From: Azospirillum sp.
GTDB taxonomy: Bacteria > Pseudomonadota > Alphaproteobacteria > Azospirillales > Azospirillaceae
Direction of reading: 5' to 3'
NCBI GenBank assembly: GCA_016124535.1
Contig: WGNK01000063.1
Span: 1-58,878 of the forward strand
DNA: 58,878 bases
Shown here: piece after piece, positions 44,522-53,976 of the stretch
Layout of the letters: every line of letters starts with the position of its first letter
How positions within the stretch are numbered: the first letter of the stretch is position 1
Made by a program: the position numbers and the translations under genes
Notes under the pieces: generated by a model
The model's database searches: none
Told to the model about the DNA's origin: nothing
What the model saw: only the letters and a program-made list of their open reading frames with translations

Positions 44522-46238
44522 TCTCGCGCCGGCCGGGATATTGATACGCCATTTCATAGTGCGGATCGTCGATGGCGCCGAGATAGGTCATGACGAACCG
44601 GAACTCGCTGCACAGTTCGGGATTCCAGGCGCCGCCGAAGCGGACGCTGGCGATCCGCGTGTTCGCCGGGCGGCGATCCTTGATCAGGGGATAGAGGAAC
44701 GGCGCATCCGCACCTTTCTCGAAATTGAGAAAGAACAGGCCGTCCGACAGCTTGACGTTGGCGCGCATGTATTTGTGGATTTCGGCATAGCCGGTCCAGA
44801 TCTGATAGTAGAGCAGGTCCCGATCCCAGAAATCGTGAAAGATCGTGCTGTAGACCGCGCTCTTATTGCCGGAATGGTCGCGTAAGGTGACCGGGACCAT
44901 TCGATGTTCGCCATCGAACAGCAGAACATGGCCGGTGATGCCGATCAGATAGGCCGCCAGCAGCGCCCGCAGTCTCAGGCCGATCTTAAATGACATGCGG
45001 CTGATCAAAGTCGCGGTCGGGATCAGGCCGAAAATGAAAGTGGCAATGAAATAGCGATTGAGCCAGGTCGAATAGGTGAAATAGTAGAAGTTGCTGGCGG
45101 CCCAGAATAATGCCAGGCCGGCACCGACTCTCAACGCCGGGTCTTCTTCCCTGCGGGTGACGAAAATCAGGCTGCAGGCGATCACAATCAGGATCGGAAA
45201 GCCAAATCCCGCGATATGGGAATTCGGCATGATAATGAAATCGACCTTTCGATTCATCGTGAGAACATTGACCACCGACCACAGCAGGCCGCCGCTCAGC
45301 CGATCAAGGGCATAGAACGCCCAATCGAAGCTGTCGAACACGCTGCTGGTCAGAAACGCGCCAACGGAAAAAACTGCGTTCTTCATGCCGGTGGCGTGAT
45401 AGGCAAAATGCTCGGGACGGGGAAAGAACGAGCCGTCCCGGACATAATTGTTGAAGTAAACCTCGGCGGAGGATGCAATGAAGAACAGCGGCAGAAACAG
45501 GCCGAAGACCACCAGGCTGGCCCAGCTCGGCCGGTGGCTGGTCGCCAGGCGATAAATCAGGAAGGGGCCGAGCACCACCAGCATGAAGGCACCATGCCAT
45601 TTGGTACCGATCACCGCACACAGCGCCGAAGTGCAGAGCGACAGGTAATACTTCGAATTCTCCAGGCGCGCGATCAGGTACCAAGCGATGAACCCGAAGA
45701 CCGCAAGCGGCATGTCGTTCTTCGCCGAGGTGACCGCGGTGATGACCGGGTCGGCGGTCAGACACAAGAACAGCGCAATCAGCGCGACCTTGGGCGACGT
45801 CTCCTTGATCAAAAGCACGACGAAGACGACAAACAGAATCGCCGACGGCGCATAGGTAAAATAGCCTAACCAAAGAAATGGTGCGTGCAGGTAGTCGAAG
45901 AATTTCGGAAATATATACATCTCCGGAAGAGTTGCGGTGTCGACAAGCGGCCCGAACTCCTCCAGTTTGATCCGGGCCAGATAGGTTGACATCGTGTCGA
46001 AATCATTGACCGGCACCCAGAAGATGATGAAGAAATTGGCAACCAGCAGGAATCCCAGGTAAATCCTGAGATAAAGCGGCAGGCTGAACCACAGTATCCG
46101 GGCCTTGTCGACGAACCCGGCGGGACCAGGTTCGGTGGCGGCGGCGACGGTGGCGGACGGATCGTTCACGGCTCTGCCCTCTGCATTGGGAATTATTTCT
46201 GGCGCGTTGACGAATTCAGCGCCGCGCGGCGCCCTCAC
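44484..46238 (-). CDS. Multi-pass membrane glycosyltransferase-like protein (GT-C type)
   Basis: A 584-residue protein with about eleven hydrophobic segments between residues 50 and 440 and a soluble C-terminal part. The first periplasmic loop carries VNDFDTMSTYLARIKL, with acidic residues where GT-C enzymes (PMT/ArnT style) place their catalytic aspartate. KNDMPLAVFGFIAWYLIARL and LNRYFIATFIFGLIP are further segments of that type. It probably transfers a sugar from polyprenyl phosphate onto a glycan outside the inner membrane, perhaps with the GtrB-type enzyme encoded opposite. The start is uncertain: MRAPRG at 46238 lies 15 bp after the upstream SDR, and the first 45 residues look disordered. 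Confidence 0.75.
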   Translation of the reverse strand: MRAPRGAEFVNAPEIIPNAEGRAVNDPSATVAAATEPGPAGFVDKARILWFSLPLYLRIYLGFLLVANFFIIFWVPVNDFDTMSTYLARIKLEEFGPLVDTATLPEMYIFPKFFDYLHAPFLWLGYFTYAPSAILFVVFVVLLIKETSPKVALIALFLCLTADPVITAVTSAKNDMPLAVFGFIAWYLIARLENSKYYLSLCTSALCAVIGTKWHGAFMLVVLGPFLIYRLATSHRPSWASLVVFGLFLPLFFIASSAEVYFNNYVRDGSFFPRPEHFAYHATGMKNAVFSVGAFLTSSVFDSFDWAFYALDRLSGGLLWSVVNVLTMNRKVDFIIMPNSHIAGFGFPILIVIACSLIFVTRREEDPALRVGAGLALFWAASNFYYFTYSTWLNRYFIATFIFGLIPTATLISRMSFKIGLRLRALLAAYLIGITGHVLLFDGEHRMVPVTLRDHSGNKSAVYSTIFHDFWDRDLLYYQIWTGYAEIHKYMRANVKLSDGLFFLNFEKGADAPFLYPLIKDRRPANTRIASVRFGGAWNPELCSEFRFVMTYLGAIDDPHYEMAYQYPGRREITIYRRKFPDCR

Positions 46239-46253
46239 CGCGCGAACGCACCT

Positions 46254-47183
46254 CTAACCGATGCCGTAGTCGGATTTCAGAACCAGACCAATACCGGCGG
46301 CCAGATCGAACCGCGGCCGCCAACCGGTGGCGGCCAGGAAGCAGGTCGAATCGATGGACTTGATCGCGGCCCCGCGAAAGGTACCGGGAGGATAGACCAC
46401 GCGCGCCGACCAGCCCAAGGCCGCGACAATCGCCTCGGCAACCGCACCGATCCGCACCGGCTGGTTCGGCGTGCAGTTGATAATCTGATTGGAGAAGGCC
46501 CGGTCGGCGGCCAGGATCGCTTCGATCTGGTCGTCGACGTAGAGCAGATCGCGCACGGTGTCGGGGTCGCCCCACACCGTGAATTCCTCGCCGCCGGCAC
46601 GCTGCTCCCGCACCGCCCGGTCGATCATGGCGGCCATGAAATGAGCCCGGTCGGCCTGCTTGTAGTCGTGGGGGCCGTACAGCGTCGCCAGCAGGCAGTG
46701 CAGCGAGGACAGGCCGTATTGGTGGGCATAGACCTCCGCCCCGACCGCCAGCACCTGCTTGGCCAAACCATATCCGCGCACCGACGGATGCAGCGGGCCG
46801 GTCTGAAAGGCACTTTCCGGAATCGGGGTGTCGCGCTCGGGATAGGCGCAGGAGCTGCCGGTGCTGATCAGTTTTGCCTGGGGCTGGTGCCGCCGCCAGG
46901 CTTCCAGCACGTTCAGGTGGATGCGGGTATTGATCGCCAGCAACTCGCCCTGAAGCTGGTATTGGACGGCGCCGGTGCGCTGACGAGTCACCAGGTGGAA
47001 GATGCGGCCCACTTTCGGCGCGGCGGCGAACAGCCGGTCCACCGTCGGGCCGTCGCTGAGATCGCCGTCGGCCTTGCCGATGCCATGCCAAGGCCAGCCG
47101 CGTTCGCTGAAATAGCGGGCAAGATTACGCCCGACGAAGCCGTCGGTGCCGACGATCAGCGCCGGGTCAAGCGGAGAGGACAT
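46254..47183 (-). CDS. NAD-dependent sugar epimerase/reductase (SDR)
   Basis: A 309-residue extended SDR with LIVGTDGFVGRNLARYF at the N-terminus. LISTGSSCAYPERDTPIPE and the catalytic GYGLAKQVL (Tyr-x-x-x-Lys) resemble GDP-fucose synthase-like proteins, and LLYVDDQIEAIL lies in the substrate domain. It overlaps the upstream SDR gene by 17 bp, so the two are coupled. Substrate not determinable; it may finish a deoxysugar after the C-methyltransferase. Confidence 0.82.
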   Translation of the reverse strand: MSSPLDPALIVGTDGFVGRNLARYFSERGWPWHGIGKADGDLSDGPTVDRLFAAAPKVGRIFHLVTRQRTGAVQYQLQGELLAINTRIHLNVLEAWRRHQPQAKLISTGSSCAYPERDTPIPESAFQTGPLHPSVRGYGLAKQVLAVGAEVYAHQYGLSSLHCLLATLYGPHDYKQADRAHFMAAMIDRAVREQRAGGEEFTVWGDPDTVRDLLYVDDQIEAILAADRAFSNQIINCTPNQPVRIGAVAEAIVAALGWSARVVYPPGTFRGAAIKSIDSTCFLAATGWRPRFDLAAGIGLVLKSDYGIG

Positions 47184-48120
47184 CGCGGTACCACGCTACG
47201 GTGCTGGCCAGGCCGGCCTCCAGGGTCTGGAACGGCGGCAGATCGGGAACCAGCCGGTGCAGGCGGCGCGCGGTCAGGTCGCGAACCGCGACACCGGCGG
47301 GGACGGTTCCGGTCACCACCACCGGCTTGTCCAGCCCCGCGACCCGCAGCACGGTTTCGGCAAGGGTCCGGATCGAGGTCAACTCGCCCTGCGCCAGGTT
47401 GCAGGCGTCATGCACACCGCGCATCGCCAGCGAGGCGCGGAAGACCGCGGCAACGTCGCCGGCAAAAACGAAATCGCGCCGGGCGTCCGGATTGCCGGCA
47501 ATCTCGAACGCCGGCGTCGGCTGCAGCGCCTTGATCACGAAGGCAGCCGCGACATGGGCGGCGCGCGGATCCGTGCTGTCGAACGGACCGTAGGGATTGG
47601 TCAGGCGAAAGGTCAGGGTATTGATGCCGTACCGGCGCTGATGAATGTCCGCGCACAGTTCCGCCCAGCGTTTCGACCACGCGTAACCGGCCTCGCCGTC
47701 ATGGGGCCAATCGTTGAGATCGATCTTGCGCTCGTCGTCGAGCAGCGCCCAGCCGGCCGGGAACACCGCGGAGCTTCCCGCGGCGCGGACCTCGCTGAGC
47801 CGGCGCGCGACGCAGAACCGGTAGAGTCCGGTGGTGATTCGGGAGTTGACGTCGAGGATCAGGCTCTGGTCGGCATGGAAGCTGCCGGCCTGGTAGCGAA
47901 CGGCGGCGACATTGACCACGACCGTGTCGTCCGGCAAGGCGGATATCTCGTCGACCTGCTCCAGGGCCACCGTCTGATGGCAGCCCGGCACTGGCCGGCC
48001 GCGACCGGTTACCGCAACCAACCGGTCCACCGAGCCCGAGAAGGCGGCGACCAGGTTGCGCCCGATGAAGCCGCTCGCGCCGAACAGCACCACCGCTTCA
48101 GGCCAGTTGCCCCCGGTCAT
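47167..48120 (-). CDS. NAD-dependent sugar epimerase/dehydratase (SDR)
   Basis: A 317-residue extended SDR with the Rossmann motif VVLFGASGFIGRNLVAAF. The Ser of the triad is probably in AAGSSAVFPAG, and Tyr/Lys are in AGYAWSKRWAELCAD. A FRLTNPYGPFDSTDPRAAHV segment follows, as in epimerases. Its ATG overlaps the stop of the upstream methyltransferase by four bases (ATGA), and its end overlaps the next SDR. The methyltransferase-SDR-SDR block therefore looks like one coupled deoxysugar module. Confidence 0.82.
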   Translation of the reverse strand: MTGGNWPEAVVLFGASGFIGRNLVAAFSGSVDRLVAVTGRGRPVPGCHQTVALEQVDEISALPDDTVVVNVAAVRYQAGSFHADQSLILDVNSRITTGLYRFCVARRLSEVRAAGSSAVFPAGWALLDDERKIDLNDWPHDGEAGYAWSKRWAELCADIHQRRYGINTLTFRLTNPYGPFDSTDPRAAHVAAAFVIKALQPTPAFEIAGNPDARRDFVFAGDVAAVFRASLAMRGVHDACNLAQGELTSIRTLAETVLRVAGLDKPVVVTGTVPAGVAVRDLTARRLHRLVPDLPPFQTLEAGLASTVAWYRDVLSA

Positions 48121-49400
48121 GACGCTTTGCCAAGAGCGTCGCGGCCGATGATCTCGACCCTCGGAATCGGCACGATGAAGGCACCGCCGGACTCCAGGTA
48201 AGCCGCCTCCTTGGCCAGAAACTCGCTGAGAAAGTTCCAGGCCAACAGGAGATAGGCATCCGGCCGCTCGGTCTCCTCGCCGACGATCGGAATCTGGGAG
48301 CCCGGCATGACCAGCCCGACCTTCATCCGGTTCTTCTCCACCGCCTTGGCCACCAGCCGGCGGTCGATACCGAAGGAGTTGAGCAGGGTTGCTCCCTTAG
48401 CCGGTGCGCCATAGGCGTAGACCGTCAGGCCGCGCCGTCGGTAGTCCTCCAGCACCCCGAGCAAGCGGGTCCGCTGCTGCCAAACATGATCGGCAAAGGC
48501 GCGGTAGGTTTCGATTCGGCCCAGGCCCTTGGCAGCTTCCTCAGCGCGAAGAGCACCGACCGCAGGCTGTACCGCTCGGGTTCCGATCCGCGCGACATGG
48601 GCCTCGATCGACCCGCCGTGGATCGGCAAAATGTGGACATCGAAGACCGCCAGGCCATGCCGGCCCAACAACTCTTCCAAAGAGCGCAACGTATAATAGC
48701 ACAGGTGTTCATGGTAGATCTGATCGAAGGCCAGGTTCTCGATCATGCCGCCCAGATAAATCGCCTGGACCACGAACACCCCGTCATCGCCGATCAGCCG
48801 GCCGATGCCGTCGACCACGCTGTGCAGTTCTTCCAGATGGAAGAACACTCCGGCAGCGGTGATCAGAGCGACCGCGCCGTGCTCCCGCCGGATCAGTTCG
48901 GCGGTCTCGGCATTGAAGAACCGGTTGAGCGTCGGCACGCCGGCTGCGACCGCGATCTCGGCGACGTTGCTGGCCGCCTCAACGCCCAGCACCCGTACGC
49001 CATGGGGACGGTATTGAGCAAGCCAGGAGCCGTCGTTGCTGCCGATATCGACCACCAGGCTGTCCGGCCCGAGGCCATAGGCCGAAACCAGGCGATCGGC
49101 GCTGTTCCTGAAGTGCTCGATCAAGGTCCTGGTGGTTCCCGAGACGTAGGGATACTCGGAAAACATGCGCTCCTTGGGGATGGTATGATCGATCTGAACC
49201 AATGAGCAGTTGTGACAGAACCCGGCGCGCAGGGGATAGCGGGGCTCGCTGTCGGCAGCGGAGCCCGGCAGGGACAAGCGGTTGCAATGCGGCTGCACCC
49301 CCAAATCGAGAAACCGCTCGACGGTGCGTTCCCCGCACACCCGGCACGACATATCTAGCATCGGGTCCAATTTCTGGGGGTCCAATTTCTGGGACATCAT
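48117..49400 (-). CDS. Sugar C-methyltransferase (TylC3/NovU-type)
   Basis: A 427-residue class I SAM-dependent enzyme of the NDP-4-keto-6-deoxysugar C-methyltransferase type. The N-terminal zinc domain has Cys19/Cys22 (SCRVCG) and Cys62/Cys65 (GFCHNC). The SAM-binding motif is LVVDIGSNDGSWLAQY (115-130), followed by FNAETAELIRREHG, and FDQIYHEHLCYYTLRSLEEL with the catalytic His region. The C-terminal domain contains YAYGAPAKGATLLNSFGI. Known relatives add a branch methyl at C3 or C5. The N-terminus contains a perfect 15-bp duplication (QKLDP twice). It is second in the minus-strand glycan operon. Confidence 0.87.
   Translation of the reverse strand: MMSQKLDPQKLDPMLDMSCRVCGERTVERFLDLGVQPHCNRLSLPGSAADSEPRYPLRAGFCHNCSLVQIDHTIPKERMFSEYPYVSGTTRTLIEHFRNSADRLVSAYGLGPDSLVVDIGSNDGSWLAQYRPHGVRVLGVEAASNVAEIAVAAGVPTLNRFFNAETAELIRREHGAVALITAAGVFFHLEELHSVVDGIGRLIGDDGVFVVQAIYLGGMIENLAFDQIYHEHLCYYTLRSLEELLGRHGLAVFDVHILPIHGGSIEAHVARIGTRAVQPAVGALRAEEAAKGLGRIETYRAFADHVWQQRTRLLGVLEDYRRRGLTVYAYGAPAKGATLLNSFGIDRRLVAKAVEKNRMKVGLVMPGSQIPIVGEETERPDAYLLLAWNFLSEFLAKEAAYLESGGAFIVPIPRVEIIGRDALGKAS
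49363..49392. repeat. Perfect 15-bp tandem duplication in the methyltransferase N-terminus
   Basis: GGGTCCAATTTCTGG occurs twice in direct succession (49363-49377 and 49378-49392), encoding QKLDP twice. The duplication is in frame and probably harmless, and may be variable between strains. Confidence 0.9.
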
Positions 49401-49467
49401 TGTACTCCGCGCCCGCCGTCAACGACGGCGGCGGAAAAATGGCCCGCCGCAGCCGGTCGAAATGCGC

Positions 49468-52400
49468 TCAGTAGTTAAGGTTGGTTCTGGCCGCCTGCAT
49501 CGCCGCGACCCGCCGGCTGCGCGCAGCCGGATCCTGCAACAGCTCCACGATATCTGCGGTCCAAGCCTCATCACTCCCAAACGTGAACGGCGCGGTTTCC
49601 CGGTCGAGGAACCAGAAGGCATGCACCGATCCGCTGAGCGGTCGATTTCGGCTCAGCATCCTGACGCCATGATAGAGGCTCGAGGGCCGCAACGCCGCAT
49701 CGGCAGTCCCGGGACAGATCATCACGTAGTTGCCCGCAGCCAGAACGGCACCGGCCTGGGCCGGTTTGATGACCTGGACCGAACGATAGAACATGGTGCC
49801 TATATCCACCTTGCCGATCAAAGACAAGGTGATCTTCCGGCGGCTGAGGTGCTTGGAGAATATGGTGTCGATGAACCGCCTCAAGCTGTCAAGGAACCAG
49901 GCGTCGGGCAGGGTTTCGATCACCAGATGCTGCACCGCGGCAGCGGTCTCGTCCTCCCCGGTTCCGGGTTCCGCGATGGCGGGAGCGGCCGGCAACGGCG
50001 GCCGTCCGCGAAGATAGGCCCCCGCCAGGGCGGCCCCCACCGAAGGGGCCGGCTTCAGCCGCCGCATCTCGACGAAACACGCCTGGTTGGTCTTCAGGAT
50101 CGGCGCACTCTGCTCGACCAGCAGGCCACGGGCGCACCCGATCAGCTTGGCCCGCAGGTCCGGCTTGGCCATCGCCCGCTCCAGCGCCGCAAGTTCCTCG
50201 GTGACGGTTTCGCCGCCTTCGAACAGGGCGTGGAACACCCGATTGACCGTCCTGACGTCGTCATCCCACTCCAGCATGTCGGGCTGGCCCGGATCATCCC
50301 CGGCCGCCGCTGCCGATGCCGCGGCTTCGCTCCCCATCTTGGCGCGCACCATACGGCTGACCGACCGTAAGGACTGCCGAGCGGCAACCCGCCGGTCCGC
50401 GGCCGAAGGGGCAAGAAAATCGACCACCGCCGGCGCCACCGCCTCGGCGCTCTCGCAGATGACGATCCCCTCGATCCCGGCGAGGCCGGCGCCCAGCGCC
50501 GTCCCCAGGGCTTCGGCCAAGGGCCGGCTCAACACCACCGGCTTGCCCGACGCCAGCATCGTGATCGCCTGGGGCAGAACACCGGCTACCGCAGCACTCG
50601 ACCAGTAGGGGAGCACGATGACCCGGCATGCGGCCAGCACCGGCCTGGCCGTATTGGGCCGACCGGCCAGATAGAGCCGCGATTCCCGCGCCTGGATGTC
50701 GCGCCGGCATCGGCCGACGACAACAATGGAATACGGTCTTGCACGGCCCAGCGCGGCCAGCGCTTCCGTCAAGGCAGCGTCGCCAGCCGGTTCCGGGGGC
50801 AGCACGAGCACGGCATCGAGCGCGGTTTCCTCGTAGAGCTGCTTCAACTGGTCCAGATCGTTGGACTGCCAGGCCTTCTCATAGTCGACAAAGGTCTCAT
50901 CGGACTGGCAGGCGCTGAGCACCTCGGCCAGGTCCTGCGCGCCGGCCAGGTCTTCCAGCCGCAGTTCGGCTTCGACCGGCAGGCGCTTGGCGGTGCTGCG
51001 CCAGACATTCTGGTATTGATGCATGCGATTATCGGTGATGATGCCCAGCGGCACACCGAAATTGGCGTTGCGGAATTCGAGCTGGGCCTGCGCCAATTCG
51101 AGCCCAAGGTTCTTGACCCGTTCGGCGATGATCGCCCAACGGGCGGTAAGACGATTGAGCCGTCCCGAACTCAGATTATCGAAACTGCGATAGGCGTTGA
51201 GGGCGCGCGCAATGCTCGGCACCAGATGGTGGATTTTGAAGTACTGGTCCGGGTGCCGGTCCTTCAGATACCGGGAAATCGACCACGCCAGATCGAGGTC
51301 CGTCGACGTGTCTTTCATGTAGGATTTGCGATAGTTCAGGCAATATGACAGAAGCTGGATCGCGTCTTCCGGTGGCCGGTTCTGGAAGGCATAACGCAGC
51401 CCGCCGACACTGCGGGGCAAGTGCCAGGCGCGCCAATCTTCGAGCTCGGCGGTCGGGCTTTGGGTGGTGCGCTCTTCGGGATAGTTGAGAAAAGTGCCGA
51501 GCAATTCCGGAATTGAGCGAACCTCCATGAACGGCAGCGCCCGATTCTTAAACTCATTGTCGCCGGCAGCCCGAAAAGTCGGATTGTAATAGCCCACGCG
51601 ATCATGGACCGAACGGCGATAAAGTCCGCCGACCCAGCCCATGTAGCAACAATCGAGATAGTGGAAAGTCTGACTGGGAAAGCCGCGGTCGTAGACCATC
51701 ACGTCACGGACCGGCGATCCCTGCTCGTTCACGTCGCAAATGATGGCATTGCCCTGAACCCAATCCACCCGCGGCGAGCGCTCGAGGATGCTGCCGAGCA
51801 CATTGAGCGCATCGGAGCGGATCATCTCGTCAACCCCGAGGAAGGTAATGTAGGGAGCCCGGCAAATCGTCAGGGCCCGATTCCAGGCCGCCTGAATGGT
51901 CTCGCGCGCGGTGGTGCGCAGGCAGGTGACGTCAAGGTTATCGGCGGCACCGAAATCCTGGCTGGCTTCGCGTTCGATCGCAGCGCTGGTGCCGTCGGGC
52001 GATCCGCTGTCAACGAAGATGACTTCCAGAGCCTGCTTGATCTCGCGGGTGAAGCTGCGCAGGCCGCGCATGAAGTTGGGGATTTTCCCGGCACAATTAT
52101 AGGCCGAGACCAACACCGCGAAGCGCGGAGTCTCGCGGCGATAATAGTGCTTCACCGTCTCGATGCCGACCGCCGCGGGGGCCGGCATCGATTTCTGCCG
52201 TTGGAGATAGTCGTAGGCTTCGTCCTCGGTGCCGAGGTAGATCAGCCGGACCGCGTCCGCCTCGCTGGCGCAGCCCTGGCTCTCCAGAACCGAGCAGACC
52301 TCAGCAACCTGGCGCCGGTCCGCCTTGCCGCTCAGGCGAAAGCGTCGCAGTTGATAGACCGCATAGAGCAGCTCGTTGCCGCGACGACGTTCGATCTCTG

Positions 52401-53976
52401 CCAGAAGCCCGAACGCACCGATGCGGTCGACCCGGCAGGACTCGGTGATTTTGGTAACGTCCCGAATCGCACCTTCGATCGCGGCCGACGATTCAAACAG
52501 CCGCGGCCCCGCCTCCTGCAGCGGCTGCAGCAGGGCCGCGCCCTCGAACATGCGTGGGACCAAAGGCGCAAGGTCGAAACTGGCGTGCCCCTTGGCGTGC
52601 TGACGCAGAGCGGACTGGGCGCTGTCCGATTCCCGCAAGCGCGCTCGCGGTATCACGGTCTCTTCCATGTTGCCCAGGATCTTGGCCGCGACCTGGGCCA
52701 AATGGGTGCGGCCGGCAGCGTCGAATTGTGATTCGGCGGCGTAGACCCCCGCCAGGTCCTCACCGTAGTCGGGCGACGCGGCATGATTGAGATAGTCGCG
52801 GATTTTGCTGCGGGCCCCCTCGTAGTCCGCCAAAACCTCCTGGATCGGACCCAGGGCGCTCCACAGGTCATCGGGATCGACCTTGATGTAGGGCAGACCG
52901 GGATAGACCGCGTCCAGGTAATCGCAAATGCCGCAACGGGTGCTGATCACGGTCGGACAGCCGTTCAGCAGCGACTCCAGAGCGGTCAGGTTAAAGGTAT
53001 CAACCCGCGAAGTAATAAATGTTATCCCACGACCTCTTGCAAATAATTGGGTAATTTCGTCGGGAGACAGTTGCCGATTTCCGGCGATGGTAAGCCCGCG
53101 ATTGCTGGCGAAGCTGTTGAGCACGGTCGTCGACGAGATGTTGTTAATCGTGACCGTGGCACCAAAGAGATTGATTGCCCGGTAGTGATCGCGGGAGAGA
53201 TTTGCTGCCAAGGCCAGAAACAGGTCGGGGCCTTTAATCTGGTCCTGACGGCCGACGAAATTGAGGTCCGGCAAGACCCGCTCCTCGACCACAACCTCGT
53301 TGCCGCACCGGCGGACCGAACGCTGGCGCAGTTCGGCCGGGGCCGGCTGGTACAGCCACCCGAAGCTCAGCACGTCGGAATTGATGGCCAGGCGCGGATC
53401 GACGATCCGTCCCATCATCACCTCGTCTCGTGCCAGCGCCTTGAGGTAGCGGGCGCTGATGCCGTAGCGGACATCGGCGGCGCGGTAGCCAAGGCGTTCG
53501 AACTCCGCCAGGGAATCGAGGTTGCTGGGGTTTGCCCCCTGCCACAAGTCCTTGATCGACAGGGTCAAGGCACCGTGCAGCGACTGCACCACCCGACCGA
53601 AGGTGACCTCATGATATCGCAAAAACTCGGGCAGCAGGGCCGCGAACGGCAGGAAATCAGGATATTCGACCACGTCGAAGGATCGGCCGGCGACCGCCGA
53701 AGCCATGTCGAGCAGCAGGGCTACGTCATAATCCTTGCCGGTCAGCGAAAACCGGGGTGAGTCATAGGTCAGATCGGCGAGGCCGATGCCATTCGTCGAG
53801 CGGTATACGCTCTCAAGCGGGATTCTGTGGGCATTTTCCGGAACGCCGGATTCCTGCCCATTGGTGCCGAAATAATAAAAATCGAAGTCAGAGTGCTTCA
53901 ACATCGAATTGCGGATAAACGTCTGGCCGCCGCCCGTGCTCGAAAAAACGTCGATCATGCAAATTAGGATTTTCAT
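49468..53976 (-). CDS. Giant multi-domain glycosyltransferase (GT4 + GT2 + C-terminal module)
   Basis: A 1502-residue protein with at least two glycosyltransferase units. Residues 1-420 form a GT4-like GT-B fold: the start MKILICMIDVFSSTGGGQTF, LNFVGRQDQIKGPDLFLALA for the nucleotide domain, and TSRVDTFNLTALESLLNGCP as the EX7E-like region. A helical linker (about 430-610) follows. Residues 615-840 form a GT2 domain: FAVLVSAYNCAGKIPNFM, VIFVDSGSPDG, FLGVDEMIRSDAL as DxD-like site and AGDNEFKNRAL. The remaining ~500 residues (about 1000-1502) include RPVLAACRVIVLPYWSSAAV and ASGKPVVLSRPLAEALG, resembling another GT-B C-terminal half. It probably builds a repeating unit. It is first in its operon, with GGAAGGTG upstream. 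Confidence 0.85.
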   Translation of the reverse strand: MKILICMIDVFSSTGGGQTFIRNSMLKHSDFDFYYFGTNGQESGVPENAHRIPLESVYRSTNGIGLADLTYDSPRFSLTGKDYDVALLLDMASAVAGRSFDVVEYPDFLPFAALLPEFLRYHEVTFGRVVQSLHGALTLSIKDLWQGANPSNLDSLAEFERLGYRAADVRYGISARYLKALARDEVMMGRIVDPRLAINSDVLSFGWLYQPAPAELRQRSVRRCGNEVVVEERVLPDLNFVGRQDQIKGPDLFLALAANLSRDHYRAINLFGATVTINNISSTTVLNSFASNRGLTIAGNRQLSPDEITQLFARGRGITFITSRVDTFNLTALESLLNGCPTVISTRCGICDYLDAVYPGLPYIKVDPDDLWSALGPIQEVLADYEGARSKIRDYLNHAASPDYGEDLAGVYAAESQFDAAGRTHLAQVAAKILGNMEETVIPRARLRESDSAQSALRQHAKGHASFDLAPLVPRMFEGAALLQPLQEAGPRLFESSAAIEGAIRDVTKITESCRVDRIGAFGLLAEIERRRGNELLYAVYQLRRFRLSGKADRRQVAEVCSVLESQGCASEADAVRLIYLGTEDEAYDYLQRQKSMPAPAAVGIETVKHYYRRETPRFAVLVSAYNCAGKIPNFMRGLRSFTREIKQALEVIFVDSGSPDGTSAAIEREASQDFGAADNLDVTCLRTTARETIQAAWNRALTICRAPYITFLGVDEMIRSDALNVLGSILERSPRVDWVQGNAIICDVNEQGSPVRDVMVYDRGFPSQTFHYLDCCYMGWVGGLYRRSVHDRVGYYNPTFRAAGDNEFKNRALPFMEVRSIPELLGTFLNYPEERTTQSPTAELEDWRAWHLPRSVGGLRYAFQNRPPEDAIQLLSYCLNYRKSYMKDTSTDLDLAWSISRYLKDRHPDQYFKIHHLVPSIARALNAYRSFDNLSSGRLNRLTARWAIIAERVKNLGLELAQAQLEFRNANFGVPLGIITDNRMHQYQNVWRSTAKRLPVEAELRLEDLAGAQDLAEVLSACQSDETFVDYEKAWQSNDLDQLKQLYEETALDAVLVLPPEPAGDAALTEALAALGRARPYSIVVVGRCRRDIQARESRLYLAGRPNTARPVLAACRVIVLPYWSSAAVAGVLPQAITMLASGKPVVLSRPLAEALGTALGAGLAGIEGIVICESAEAVAPAVVDFLAPSAADRRVAARQSLRSVSRMVRAKMGSEAAASAAAAGDDPGQPDMLEWDDDVRTVNRVFHALFEGGETVTEELAALERAMAKPDLRAKLIGCARGLLVEQSAPILKTNQACFVEMRRLKPAPSVGAALAGAYLRGRPPLPAAPAIAEPGTGEDETAAAVQHLVIETLPDAWFLDSLRRFIDTIFSKHLSRRKITLSLIGKVDIGTMFYRSVQVIKPAQAGAVLAAGNYVMICPGTADAALRPSSLYHGVRMLSRNRPLSGSVHAFWFLDRETAPFTFGSDEAWTADIVELLQDPAARSRRVAAMQAARTNLNY

